A stretch of DNA of 50,000 nt, taken from assembly GCF_037975245.1 (NCBI RefSeq), contig NC_092567.1:9249214-9299213 (forward strand), read 5' to 3'. The notes below the pieces were generated by a model. That model saw nothing but the letters and a program-made list of their open reading frames with translations, made no database searches and was not told where the DNA came from. Made by a program: the position numbers and the translations under genes. Source of the DNA: Apostichopus japonicus. Lineage: Eukaryota > Echinodermata > Holothuroidea > Aspidochirotida > Stichopodidae. Of this stretch, positions 20,830 through 31,573 are shown one piece after another; position 1 is the stretch's first letter; each line of letters opens with the position of its first letter.

Positions 20830-21790
20830 ATCAAACTTACGCTACGCATGATTTTAATTAATATTTGGTTAGTGGACGAGGCTACTTTGACCTTTCGTGA
20901 CCTCAAATCACTTGTGTCTCCGAAGTTTTGACACGGCGAACAACCTGTCGGCGCATTATATGTCATCAAAATGGTGAGTAAATATCAGATAAATGTGTCA
21001 GAATAAACATTTAACCACAATCTTTACAAGAATAACCTTTGCCATATTTTATTGCATTGGTTCGTTGTGTGTTACGACTCAAAAACATTGAAAGATCGTC
21101 CGTTGACCGCATTTTATCTGCCAACTCGGTAGTCTTTGCGTACGTTAAATTAGTTTAATACAGGCAGTCAGTGTTATATGTAGGCTATGTACTAGAGCCT
21201 AGAGGAATACCCGGGACAACGTTAGGCCTGCCTACGTCTTTTCTAAAGTTTAGGCCTAGCAGTAACACAAATTTATTTGAGCAAATGACTACTGTATAAA
21301 GGATAAACTACATAAGTAAACGCCTGTAGTATTACACGGACGACTTAGGCTTAGTACTACAAGACTATACAGTATACTTAGGCCTATAACGGTACCCGGC
21401 TAATGATTACCAGTGGGATCATTGACTGATATTGATAAATTGTCACAATTTCGTACAAAGGAACTCTGTATGAAGTCCAGACTAAAAAGAGAGGTATAGT
21501 TATTGCACTTGCACCCCTTATATGCTTAATTCTGAACAAAAGTGAAAGTCACCTACCTAGCCTAACTTTTTTTTAATGTCCACAAAACAAAAATAAAAGC
21601 AGTAATAGCCTAGGTCTTCAGGGCCTAACCTACCCACACTAAAGTCTGAGTTGTATACCCTATGTTTCTTTTGGCTGAACTTGAGCTGACCGGGAGTTTA
21701 CATCCTTATTGATGTAAATGATTTATTTTGGATTGTTTCAGTCTAGGCCTAAAGCATTGTTAAATCGGAAGTCGACATTTTGAAAGGCAA
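20830..21790. other. left interior of the Harbinger element, no gene seen
   Basis: An ATG|GTGAGT at about 20971 could be a minimal first exon with a consensus donor, but nothing supports its use. The rest is AGGCCTA-rich, AT-rich sequence without recognisable coding. Confidence 0.35.
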
Positions 21791-21793
21791 CAC

Positions 21794-22604
21794 TAGACCG
21801 GCAGCCCAGTGCACTTTGATCAAACGAACGAGGTACCAATATCTGAGTATTGGAACATTTGTGGAAAAAGCCAGTATATACAAAAGTGGATGTCTGCCGT
21901 GGTCGCTCTGCTGCATGTGGCCCCTGGGGCCGGTTAAAGGGGGCCCAAAAATGCATCTGATCAAACGAACGAGGTACCACTCGAAACCAATGTCAACTTA
22001 ATGCATGAATGCCACATAGTACTGAATGGCCCATGCCAGACAAATTTTCTGCTGCAAAGGGCCCGCCAGACGCCCAAGAAGGGCCCCTAAAAAAAATGCA
22101 TCTGATCAAACGAACGAGGTACCACTTGAAACCAATGTCAACTTAATGCATGAATGCCACAAAGTACTGAATGGCCTATGCCAGACAAATTTTCTGCTGC
22201 TAAGGGCCCGCCAGACGCCCCCAAATATGGCCCAAATGCCCATTAGCGTAGCATTGACCCAGATTAAATATGCAAGGTACCACTCAAAACCGGTTCGGAA
22301 TGTTCGGGTTGATCTTACAGACTATGGAAATCATCATGCCAGACAAATTTTCTGCTACAAACGGGCTAACAGACACACTAAAAGAGGGCCCCCAAATGGG
22401 CCATGATCAATCATAGTTGGTACCACACAAAACCAATATTAAATGCAAAGGTACTTTCCACAGAGTAAAGAACTGCCAATGCAAGACAAATTTTCTTCTG
22501 CATAGGTCCCACTTGATGGAAAGTATAGGTGGCCCAATGCGGCCCTATATGGGCCTAATGAATTGTATATCGATGCAGACTATATGTGCCTTATGACATG
22601 ACAT
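21794..22604 (+). repeat. foldback left arm
   Basis: The arm is tandem units with GATCAAACGAACGAGGTACC at about 21820, 21960 and 22107, one unit of the alternate type near 22270, then more diverged units. Each unit ends in AGACAAATTTTCTGCT followed by GGGCCCGCCAGACGCCC. A 126-codon frame here simply reads through the repeats. Confidence 0.85.
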
Positions 22605-24298
22605 TTGTAGCATTCCACAGAGTAAAGAAATGCCAATACAATACAAATTTTCTTCTGCAAAGTGCCCACCACATGTAAAAAAAATTATACAGTTTAAATA
22701 GTTAAGATACCACAAGAAACCAATCTATAACAATCAAGAACATCCTGAATTATTCAAATTCCTTCCCGCTACATAGGCCAATGGAATAATGAGATTAGTA
22801 TACTAGTAGGTGTATCAATTACTGAACATTTCATTGAGCAAAACAAAAATGACGCGAACTCAGTCTTTGAGGGAGATCCTGACAGTTATAATGCATTCTC
22901 AAATCCATTCTTTTTCCTTTTATCCATTCTTTTTTCTTTTATCCAGTCAGTACTTTGTATCGTGAGCAGTGTTTAACTTGGCAGTTACTTTGTTTCGCTG
23001 GAAACACTGGAGCAGATTAAAATCAGTTTATGTATTGTAAATAAGAAACCCAAAATCATTTTGTATCTTGAAACACTGTTTACGTTAGCATTGTAAATCT
23101 ACAAAGTTTAAAATCTTGAGAAAGAACGCTTAAGTGTCATCTTAAGACATACATGTAGTCGAACAAAAGAGATTGTTTTGTTTCTTAAGCTCAGACAAAG
23201 AAACAATTATCAAACAATGGTGAAAATGCTTTATAACGTGTACTTAACGCTAAAGGTTTGGGTTGAAACTGTCCAATATGGTTTTTGAAAGATACATAAT
23301 TGAAGCATATAAATGTATATGTACCTTTATGCTAGGTACACTCTTTAAAGGACTTAAAATGCTAAGATTGAACAAACAAATACTGATATCACCACGTATG
23401 ACTCCATTCCTTGATACAAAATATAAAATGAGTAATTGGCCTATATTACTCCATCTTGGTCTTTTAGAACTTCCATCATTACACTAATTCAATTCGAATA
23501 GCTTGTAACAAGTCCAACAAATAGATGTGGCATCCATTTTTCAGAAATATGAATGCTAGATGAGGGTTTTTGTTTTCATCTATGAAGGAATCTTTTACCT
23601 TTCAAGAAAGTCATCTTGCTAGTTTAAAATGTACTAAAATCATAATTGGCAAAGATAGTAACAAAAGATCACTATTACTCTGAACATGACACATGTTAGG
23701 TTCGAAGTATAAGAACTGAGAATTCATGTCTCTTGACAGTGATTAAACACTGGAGTGTGTGATGTAAAAAGACACTGCATTTGCCATTCAGACAGATCTC
23801 AAAAGAATCATTAGTAAGTTTATGAAAATTAAGTATTCCCATGAACTTGATTCTAAAAAGACATTGGAAGCTCAAATCTATGTTTCATTGTCGGAGTCAT
23901 CACTCCAAGATGGTTCAGTACTTGAATCATCGGCATCAAACTCGGAAGCCACGTCTGGTCGGCTACTTTGAAAATCTTCGCTCAGTTCCCCCTCTTGGAA
24001 TAGATGATCTGGGAGAGCCGGTCCCTCAAACCAGTCAGGGCTGTAGCACCCATTCTTGCTCTTCCAACCGTAGTTCTGTGGATCCGAGCCAGGCAAGACT
24101 CTTCCTCAGAGTGTTAGAATTATAATGTGGGGAACTGTAATTTTTGCCCAGGCCAGCAAATCCCAAAATATTTAGAGGCTTAGGTGAAAGTGTTATCTTT
24201 ATTTTGCTTTGAGCAGCGAATAGCTAAATAAGATAAAACACTGGTCTTGTGTACAGTAACTCCAATTTATGCTGGAAACAATATAACCATGAGCTTAA
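22605..24298. other. foldback central spacer
   Basis: Unique, AT-rich sequence between the two arms. The one possible coding piece is on the minus strand at 23878-24096. Open frames at 23263-23487 and 23841-24125 on the plus strand show no family features. Confidence 0.5.
23878..24096 (-). CDS. unknown acidic-tailed terminal exon in foldback spacer
   Basis: On the minus strand, a stretch after a CCACAG acceptor-like site reads NYGWKSKNGCYSPDWFEGPA and then becomes strongly acidic and serine-rich up to a TAG (23878-23880), ending SDDSDNET. The ordered first half with two tryptophans and the acidic tail look like the carboxy end of a real protein, and codon composition differs from the AT-rich surroundings. 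I do not recognise the family. There is no clear start codon, and upstream exons could not be traced. It could belong to an autonomous relative of the foldback element or to a captured gene. Confidence 0.35.
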   Translation of the reverse strand: MPGSDPQNYGWKSKNGCYSPDWFEGPALPDHLFQEGELSEDFQSSRPDVASEFDADDSSTEPSWSDDSDNET

Positions 24299-25574
24299 AA
24301 TGTCATGATACAAGGCACATATATCCAATTCTTTAGGCCCATATATAGGGCAACATTGGGCCACCTATTCTTTCTATCTGGTGGGACCTATGCAGAAGAA
24401 AATTTGTCTTGCATTGGCAGTTCTTTACTCTGTGGAAAGTACCTTTGCATTTAATATTGTTTTTGTGTGGTTCCAAACCGGTTTTGAGTGGTACCTTGCA
24501 TATTTAATCTGGGTCAATGATACGATAATGGGCATTTTGGGCCATATTTGGGGGCGTCTGGCGGGCCCTTAGCAGTAGAAAATTTTCTGACATAGGCCAT
24601 TCAATACTTTGTGGCATTCATGCATTAAGTTGACATTGGTTTCAAGTGGTACCTCGTTCGTTTGATCAATACATTTTATGGGCCCTTTTGGGGCGTCTGG
24701 CGGGCCCTTTGTAGCAGAAAATTTGTCTGGCATGATGATTTCCATAGTCTGTAAGATCAACCCGAGCATTCCAAACCGGTTTTGAGTGGTACCTTGCATA
24801 TTTAGTCTGGGTCAATGCTACGCTAATGGGCATTTGGGCCATATTTGGGGGCGTCTGGCGGGCCCTTGGCAGCAGAAAATTTGTCTGGCATGGGCCATTC
24901 AGTACTTTGTGGCATCCATGCATTAAGTTGACATTGGTTTCAAGTGGTACCTCGTTCGTTTGATCAAATGCATTTTTATGGGCCCTTTTGGGGCGTCTGG
25001 CGGGCCCTTTGTAGCAGAAAATTTGTCTGGCATGATGATTTCCATAGTCTGTAAGATCAACCCGAACATTCCAAACCGGTTTTGAGTGGTACCTTGCATA
25101 TTTAATCTGGGTCAATGCTACGCTAATGGGCATTTGGGCCATATTTGGGGGCGTCTGGCGGGCCCTTAGCAGCAGAAAATTTGTCTGGCATAGGCCATTC
25201 AGTACTTTGTGGCATTCATGCATTAAGTTGACATTGGTTTCAAGTGGTACCTCGTTCGTTTGATCAGATGCATTTTTTTAGGGGCCCTTCTTGGGCGTCT
25301 GGCGGGCCCTTTGCAGCAGAAAATTTGTCTGGCATGGGCCATTCAGTACTATGTGGCATTCATGCATTAAGTTGACATTGGTTTCGAGTGGTACCTCGTT
25401 CGTTTGATCAGATGCATTTTTGGGCCCCCTTTAACCGGCCCCAGGGGCCACATGCAGCAGAGCGACCACGGCAGACATCCACTTTTGTATATACTGGCTT
25501 TTTCCACAAATGTTCCAATACTCAGATATTGGTACCTCGTTCGTTTGATCAAAGTGCACTGGGCTGCCGGTCTA
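24299..25574 (-). repeat. foldback right arm
   Basis: This is the inverted copy of the left arm with extra units. GGTACCTCGTTCGTTTGATC recurs at about 24648, 24946, 25246, 25390 and 25531. The spacing of about 300 bp between the first three shows a two-unit higher-order repeat. A 185-codon minus-strand frame reads through these units and is not treated as a gene. Confidence 0.85.
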
Positions 25575-25939
25575 CACTGCAGGTAAACAGGGCTTTTGTT
25601 ATTATAGACCTTCCTTGCTAGGTGCACACAATGCAAGCAACTTTATCTGCCCACTTAGCCAAGGCCAGAGTAGCTAAGTCGAGCTGGGACTCTACTACAA
25701 AATACAAACACGTTTTAAGTGATCATATTTCAAGGGACATGGCTTGAGAAGTAATTACAATTAAAGCTGTTCAATGGGATGAGCAGCTGTGTGTGCTGCT
25801 TGCCTATAGCCATTGACTGTTGGAACTCAAAATAGAGGTCATGGGGTTTATCCTGGTATTACCAAGGCTGGCTCATTAAGTTTTGAGCACAGTGTTCTTG
25901 AGTCGTTAATGATAACTTGACAATTTTCACAGTAACCAT

Positions 25940-26819
25940 TTTTCCTAGTCTAACTCAAAAGAAAGAAATCCAGGAAGAAAATTTTTCCCAGCAAGAAATG
26001 TTTATTCTTTGCCAGTTTGTCAAAGAAAATCGTGATAAATTGTTTGGTCGAGCTGGACATTGCTTCTGAACTAAAAATGAAGTGGTCAGATTTGAAGATT
26101 TTGGCCAAAAAATATCAAAGAGCTAAACATGCAACAGGTAAATAGCATTTATGGGCACCTCACATCCATCACATTTTTCTTGACACATAGTAAAATCCAA
26201 ATTGATAAACAATGTTCATATCATTTTATTTTAGGTGGAGGGCCAGCAGCTGTATACAGCCCTGTTTACAAGGCCCTGCTCTGGGGACATCAAAGACCGA
26301 CCCTTTGGCTGCTTTTTAAGCGAGTCATCACAGGTACAATTTATTTTTGATATACATGTTAAAAGACCCAATTTGAATTTGAGTACAAGAAGCCTATGGT
26401 TTTTGGTGGAGGTTAAAGGTCATTTGTGATCACCAGAAGTCAAATTGTGAAAGCCTAGAAAAACTTACAGCACTCCAACTTAATATCATGCACAATATGT
26501 TTTTGGTACCCTTGATGAATAATTTTGAAAAAGATAAAGGGAATAAAAAGGAAAAATAGTTACCTTTTTCCAAAGTAAAAAAAACCTTTCACAGAATTTT
26601 AAATTATATGCAATTATTCTATTGTTACATCTTATAAAGAGGACGGCATCCATAATGGAAGGGTTAAAGGAGTATCTTGTAATTGATCAATTGTTTTCAT
26701 TTGCTCTATTCACAGGATTCACATGCACCAACAGAAATGTCACCAAACAGGCAGTCAACCCATGCCCCAACAGTTCATTCCAGGCCAAAGAAGCCAGTTA
26801 TACTGTCTCACTGTTATAA
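25940..26819 (+). pseudogene. Harbinger SANT/Myb-like gene, spliced, frameshifted
   Basis: The first exon (about 25940-26137) encodes FSQQEMFILCQFVKENRDKL, the first helices of the SANT/Myb-like domain, then shifts frame near 26050 and continues IASELKMKWSDLKILAKKYQ. It ends at an ACAG|GTAAAT donor. The second exon (26235-26333, after TTATTTTAG) begins GGGPAAV in the matching phase, the glycine-proline turn usual after this domain, and ends at ACAG|GTACAA. A possible third exon starts at 26716 after TTCACAG and ends at a stop near 26819. Exon phases agree. The frameshift, and no clear start codon, make it a pseudogene. It is opposite in direction to the transposase, the common Harbinger arrangement. 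Confidence 0.65.
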
Positions 26820-26829
26820 TTACACAGCC

Positions 26830-27640
26830 TACACTATAGTGTACTCTTCTACGTGGAATATAGGCCTATTGGTTTTTTTTACTAATGTAGCTTTATTGCA
26901 TATACAAGTGAACTACTTCTTGAATAGGAAAACCATCAGAGAGGGAGTTGTAGATAATATTAATGATCAAGGATTGTACACTGCCTTTCCAACCATCTTT
27001 GAGTTGAATGTAATTTCTGAACCGTTCATTATGTAACAGCATTGTAGGTCAACTTTAGATACTTATTTTTAGCTTGTAAACTATCTGCCTTAGATATTAA
27101 CTTTCTATCGGGTGTATACTACTGGAACTAAATTGATGGTCAACATAACTTAAATTTCTGCCCTTTTGCTAAGATCATGTGTAGTATCTGTTCTCTTTCG
27201 AGGGGAATGGTTATGCACACCCGACGATGATCACACAGTCACAGTTCCGATGCAAGGAGACTAGGGTTGAGAGCGGATCAGTCGTTCGGTAGTTTGGTGT
27301 TCGTGCCCAGGTTCTTTCCTGGGCGACTTTTTCTTAAAAAGTATATAACTTAAATAAAATTCAAAATGCGATTTAAAGTTATGTTAGAATGTCAGAACTG
27401 TTTTTTTTTTGCTCGAATGCATGTGGTATTTGAAAATGCAAAATGTTTGGTTGACATGACATTCATATTCTTTGCTGACACTATATACAGCCAAAACTAA
27501 TTTGCCTCGTTTTAAGTAAACAAGGATAGGGGAAGAGTTTTGGTTCTATTTGCATGCCATCGCCAAGCAGACATCAAAGTTTGTTCTTGAGCTGGCTGTT
27601 GACATGCTCAATTTTGGCTTGTGTCCTTGTCTGAGCACTG
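26830..27640. other. interior of the Harbinger element, hairpin, no gene seen
   Basis: The only notable feature is a hairpin at 27305-27324, GCCCAGG-TTCTTT-CCTGGGC, followed by a T-run and a second weak stem (CTTTTT-CTT-AAAAAG). This lies after a moderately GC-rich patch (27220-27300) and before AT-rich DNA, like the end of a small RNA or a processing signal. No A or B box could be defended. Confidence 0.35.
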
Positions 27641-27642
27641 CA

Positions 27643-27650
27643 ATTAAAGA
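27643..27650. repeat. 8-bp target-site duplication (ATTAAAGA)
   Basis: ATTAAAGA is repeated perfectly at 28041-28048, on the other side of the hAT MITE. Confidence 0.92.
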
Positions 27651-28040
27651 CAGTGGCATAGGAAGGTACTTTTGATTGGGAGAGGCTGAAGACTGATGGC
27701 CGGCCTGGGGGAGGGTCTAGGGGGAGGGGGTGTCCCCCTCCCCTTTGGAATTTTTTTGCATTTCCAGGTGGCCTCAGATGAAATTTGGTGCAATATAGCA
27801 CACTTCAACACCTACTCCATTCTGTAAATAATTTTGCATTTTCACCTGGCCTTTTGGTGCTTCAAATGGAATTTTTCTGCCAAAATGTTCTGAGTAAAAT
27901 GACGAATGTTACATATCATTTATTGAGAAATGAAAAAGGGGTTTTCTGACTTGCGAAGCGGGGGGGCGGAATGATACTTCTGCCCCACCATATTTTTCAC
28001 TGGGGGGCCCCAGCCCCCCTCCCCGGTTCCTACGCCCTTG
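27651..28040. mobile_element. hAT MITE, 390 bp
   Basis: The ends CAGTGGCATAGGAAGG and, in reverse, CAAGGGCGTAGGAACC form an imperfect terminal inverted repeat. A perfect 8-bp duplication ATTAAAGA flanks the element. G-runs and C-runs near both ends and the ATTTGGTGCAATATA block are shared with the fragments at 7890 and 29220. It is non-coding and nested in the Harbinger element. Confidence 0.92.
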
Positions 28041-28249
28041 ATTAAAGAATAACTATAACTTTGAAGACAGCTGTTTATTTCATTGTTCACTATTAAGTAA
28101 TTTATGTCTATTTTTGTCCGTATGGTGAACTACAATATACAGTAATAACTGATACTATTGAGTTTGCGATTTTGTGTGTGTGCTTTTTGGACAAATCGAA
28201 AGCGGTATATAAATAGATACCATATAGATATGATACCATACCTCGATAT

Positions 28250-28760
28250 GTTTTGGTTTTTATAAGCTTACTTATTGAATGAGGTCTCTTCGAGTTCTGA
28301 ATAGGCGTCATCAACCACGGCTGTAGAGGATAACCATAGTCCCCAAGAAGTATCCCTTGAAGTTGGTGGTCCTCAAACTGATTGCATGTCTACCTGTACA
28401 GCTAACAAATACATACTCATCCGGCCCATAGTTACAACCGCAGATTCCAGTCAATGTCCCATATACTGTACCCACAACCTGCGGAAATCCTGCTACCAAA
28501 ATATCAATCCCTCGAGCCTTGGTCACAGAGGCTGGAGTGGTTAGGAACTGAATTTCATCATTTCGGATTTGAACCAATGCTCTTGTAACCCTCCTCAATG
28601 CCCGTGAGGCAGATGACTTGCTGCATCCGTGTATAGAGGCACACTCTGCTAAGGCACTTTTTGATCGTAATTCATGAAATCTTAGTGCATTGATAACCTG
28701 CAAACTGGCCGACAGAGCCCTACTTCTGTTGGTGGGATGTTCTAACTTGGCCAAATTCAT
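28250..28760 (-). pseudogene. HARBI1-like transposase, main part
   Basis: On the minus strand, the frame from 28760 reads SLQVINALRFHE, SKSSASRALRRVTRAL and AGFPQVVGTVYGTLTGI, the helix-turn-helix and start of the DDE core of PIF/Harbinger transposases. The usual first catalytic Asp (in an IDGTH-like motif) is replaced by Tyr. Near 28380 the frame shifts. The other frame continues LLGDYGYPLQPWLMTP, which holds the second catalytic Asp, and is lost near 28260, so the final Glu region is missing. Frameshift, lost catalytic residue and truncation make it inactive. Confidence 0.85.
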
Positions 28761-28765
28761 ACAGC

Positions 28766-28912
28766 CTAGCCTAGTATACCTTTATCTTTGGTATCATTAC
28801 AAAGTTCAAAAGGCTGCCGTCTGTCTCTGAAAATTCTCTCTCTTGGTAGAATTCGACGATAAATTCGATAATTACGTTGTTGACCAGCTTGCTGATACAA
28901 ATATAACGCCAT
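28766..28912 (-). pseudogene. HARBI1-like transposase, N-terminal fragment
   Basis: An ATG at 28912 (minus strand) opens a 48-codon frame with YRRILPRERIFRDRRQPFEL, the basic RRR..FR.R..PF.. opening of Harbinger transposases. It ends at TAG 28768-28766, in a different frame from the main part that starts at 28760. About 40-60 residues between the two parts are missing, which implies a deletion. Confidence 0.75.
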
Positions 28913-29214
28913 TTGTGCACAAGTATATAAAATTTACATTTTATTACATCTACATGTAAACAGTAAGAAACTAAACAAATTGTATATCAATTGCTTACCA
29001 TAGCAAAGTATCATACTTACGAATGATCTGGATCACTACTTAAAGTTACGCATGATCGGATCGAACTTACGCTTGATATCAAGCGTAAGTTTCTTTGTGG
29101 AACGGAGATAAGTTTGATATCAAACTTACGCTCGATCAGCTGACTTACGCACGATCGATCAAACTTAAGATCAAGCGTAACTCTTTGTGGAACGGGGCCC
29201 TGCTATAGGCCTAT

Positions 29215-29820
29215 ATCTGAGGCCCTGGGGTCATTCCTTGTACGACTTGGTGCAATATAATGTGCCCATTTCGAAGTAAATTTATTCACATATTGTTAGT
29301 TGTCATGGGTTCGAACAATTGAGGGGTATTCTATCCTGAAACATATGGCTGGGGTTCCAGTTCGCCGCATCATTTGTCAACTTGCACTGGGTTCTAATGT
29401 TCATGTCAATTGGAATCACTAATAAAAGAAATAATCCACCAAAAATGAAGGTCGCATGAACTTTATTGCAGATTTTCTGAGTGACGAATTTGTAATTTTC
29501 ACCCGAAATACGCAACTATAGATGGCTGCTATCCAGCGTGGCAAGTGCAATCTCCAGCGATCTGGCAGGTATTGAAATCTGAAATTTTCTTGGTACGCTG
29601 CGCGCCAACCGATGGTGGCGCTCCGCTTAGATAGTACTTACGGCCGGAATACTCGAATCGATTACGTCCCCCCACGTTTCAAATCGGATTGACGCCCCTG
29701 TCTGGGGGGTATCAAAACCAGAAATTTTCTTCGACGCTGCGCGCCAACCTATGGTGGCGCTACACTTAGATAGTACTTCGCGCCCCCGGGTTAGAAAATC
29801 CTGGATACGCGCCTTATTAT
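29215..29820. mobile_element. two abutting hAT right ends
   Basis: The segments 29580-29700 and 29701-29817 are related copies: GAAATTTTCTT, then CGCTGCGCGCCAACC.ATGGTGGCGCT, then CTTAGATAGTACTT. The first ends GGATTGACGCCCCTG and the second GGATACGCGCC. The same core occurs in reverse in the complete MITE at 41880. To the left, 29220-29300 matches the interior of other hAT pieces. No outer left end or 8-bp duplication was found, so this is a nested or rearranged pair. Confidence 0.6.
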
Positions 29821-29824
29821 GGAT

Positions 29825-31560
29825 GATCGAATTGTCCCTCGCGACCAAAATAGTATAAGCAATGCTATAACACATCACCTTTGACGATGTCATAAGAGGG
29901 ATTGTCTGAAATACAGACTAAGCTTTTTTACAGATACAACTGTCTGGTTATAACATACATAGTCATATAGTTTATTGCGGTAGGTAGTCTACTGTAGTCG
30001 CTACGGTCTAAGACATGTTTGGTTACATGGATGAAAGTGCTACAGTATGTATAACATATAGACACTTAACTAGTTGATATTCTAACTTTAAGATATTGAC
30101 ATAAATATTCAGGTTTCTTTTCATTTGTCTTAAGTGATAGTTCAAGGTAGGTCACACCGTTAAACTAGGATATGATCTTCATTTCACCCGACATTCTTGA
30201 AATGGATGCAATGTTACGTGTTGTCAAGTGTCTACTTCCTGTTAGTCTAACAGTATACGTTAGAAACCCATGTGACGATATTACGAAGTCTCATCACCCT
30301 TTCATCATCCTTAGCTTTCTATTTTGTTCAACTTTCTGTTGCGGCGAGAGAACTACTTTTCCAAATTTACTATAAACTGTCCCTACTCCTCTCTTGCAAC
30401 GCCTTTTCATTTGATATGGAACCATATCCATATGTGCCTAAATCAGCCATATCCGTTGTTGTATTACATTATTCATTTAACATGAAAATAAACCTTATGA
30501 AATAAATATATAAAAAAAACATAAATGTGTAGATAGATGTGTGCGCATAAATGAAGTGTTAATTAATGTAATCACACGTCGCACTTTAGGACATTCAGTT
30601 AACTTTAACGTAATTAAAGATAATCGGTCCAAAAAAATATATGTATTGACTAATTATCGTAATAGCATACTTTCTCTGGTTTGATTCGTTATTTTTATTA
30701 ATGTAACAAATATTACGAAGAAACATGCTTAGATATTCTAATTGGGGGAGGGTTGGGGTGCTAAGTCCCCATTCTGAGTAACGACAATTATATTTAAAGA
30801 TAAATTATTATTTGTCCAACGACAAGGACTTATTTGTCCAGTATGTATATATCTTCCAATACAACGTATACATTAGAAACCCTTGGGACTAGGTATGGTA
30901 CAAATAACATGAGGCATGGTACGAATACATTAAAATAAATGAAGTCTCCCTTGCACGCTCGTACTTCAGCACTTTCGTCCTGTATCCTAATTATTGTTGT
31001 CCTTCTTTCTCTGCATGTAGACCCCTATATGCTCTCCTTATAGAAGTTGTTGCCTCGTGAATCAATGAGCATTCTTAATTTTAAAATAGAGAATATTCAG
31101 ACAGATAAAAATAAATAAAGCGAAATGAATCTATCATGCTTCCAGTGTGTCTCTTCCACATCGTCTCAGTCAAAAATATTTTATTGGTGAAAATATTGAT
31201 GCAGACTTTTCATCTCTAGAATCTTTAAGTCTGACGTAACTGCACGGAGCAATACAACAATCATTAAATGTGACTAGGTTCTAGTAGGTTGAGTAGTAAT
31301 GGGATTTGAGGGATCCAGATTGATTATATTTCATTATTGATTTAGATTAATGCATATATACTGTACGTGACTGGTATAAATATGTGGGTCCAAGCAGGCT
31401 TATATATGAAAGGAGGTATCTGGGTTTAAGTTGAAACTAAGAAACAAATGGATTTTTTGAGGTAAGTTGAATCACCTTGATGTACATACTAGAAAAATTA
31501 AAGGAGAAGGTGATTACTTAAAAGTTTAACTTAAATATTCAATTTAAGGTTTTTATTTCA
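29825..31560. other. non-coding stretch, no gene seen
   Basis: AT-rich. The short frame at 30172-30375 has no recognisable motif. No repeat was noticed. Confidence 0.45.
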
Positions 31561-31573
31561 TTTTTAAGAAACG

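Larger units (their letters stand above)
21794..25574. mobile_element. foldback element with long repeat-built arms
   Basis: The ends TAGACCGGCAGCCCAGTGCA and its exact reverse lie at 21794 and 25574, flanked by CAC on both sides (21791-21793 and 25575-25577). The arms, 21794-22604 and 24299-25574, are inverted copies of one another. Each is built of tandem units of about 144-157 bp in two alternating types. One contains CGAACGAGGTACCA; the other contains GCAAGGTACCACTCAAAACC. Together they give a period of about 300 bp. The right arm has extra units, so it is about 460 bp longer. The 1.7-kb middle holds a minus-strand coding trace. I cannot assign a superfamily. Confidence 0.82.
20719..29199. 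mobile_element. PIF/Harbinger element, 8.5 kb, decayed
   Basis: The terminal inverted repeats are GGCCCCGTTCCACAAAGA and its reverse (CTTTGTGGAACGGGGCC), with a CTG duplication. The outer 100-200 bp at both ends are packed with palindromic ACTTACGCT / AGCGTAAGTT and GATCTTAAGATC-like words, plus an internal second copy of the GTTCCACAAA motif near each end. It carries the two Harbinger genes as relics: a SANT-like gene (plus strand, 25940-26819) and a HARBI1-like transposase (minus strand, about 28250-28912). A foldback element (21794-25574) and a hAT MITE (27651-28040) are nested inside. Without them it is about 4.3 kb. Confidence 0.85.

Noticed and set aside
22026-22406. 126-codon frame in the foldback left arm
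   Set aside because: It is a read-through of tandem repeat units; the right arm gives the equivalent frame on the other strand.
24666-25223. 185-codon frame with internal repeats
   Set aside because: It follows the 300-bp higher-order repeat of the foldback arm and has no start or end context of its own.
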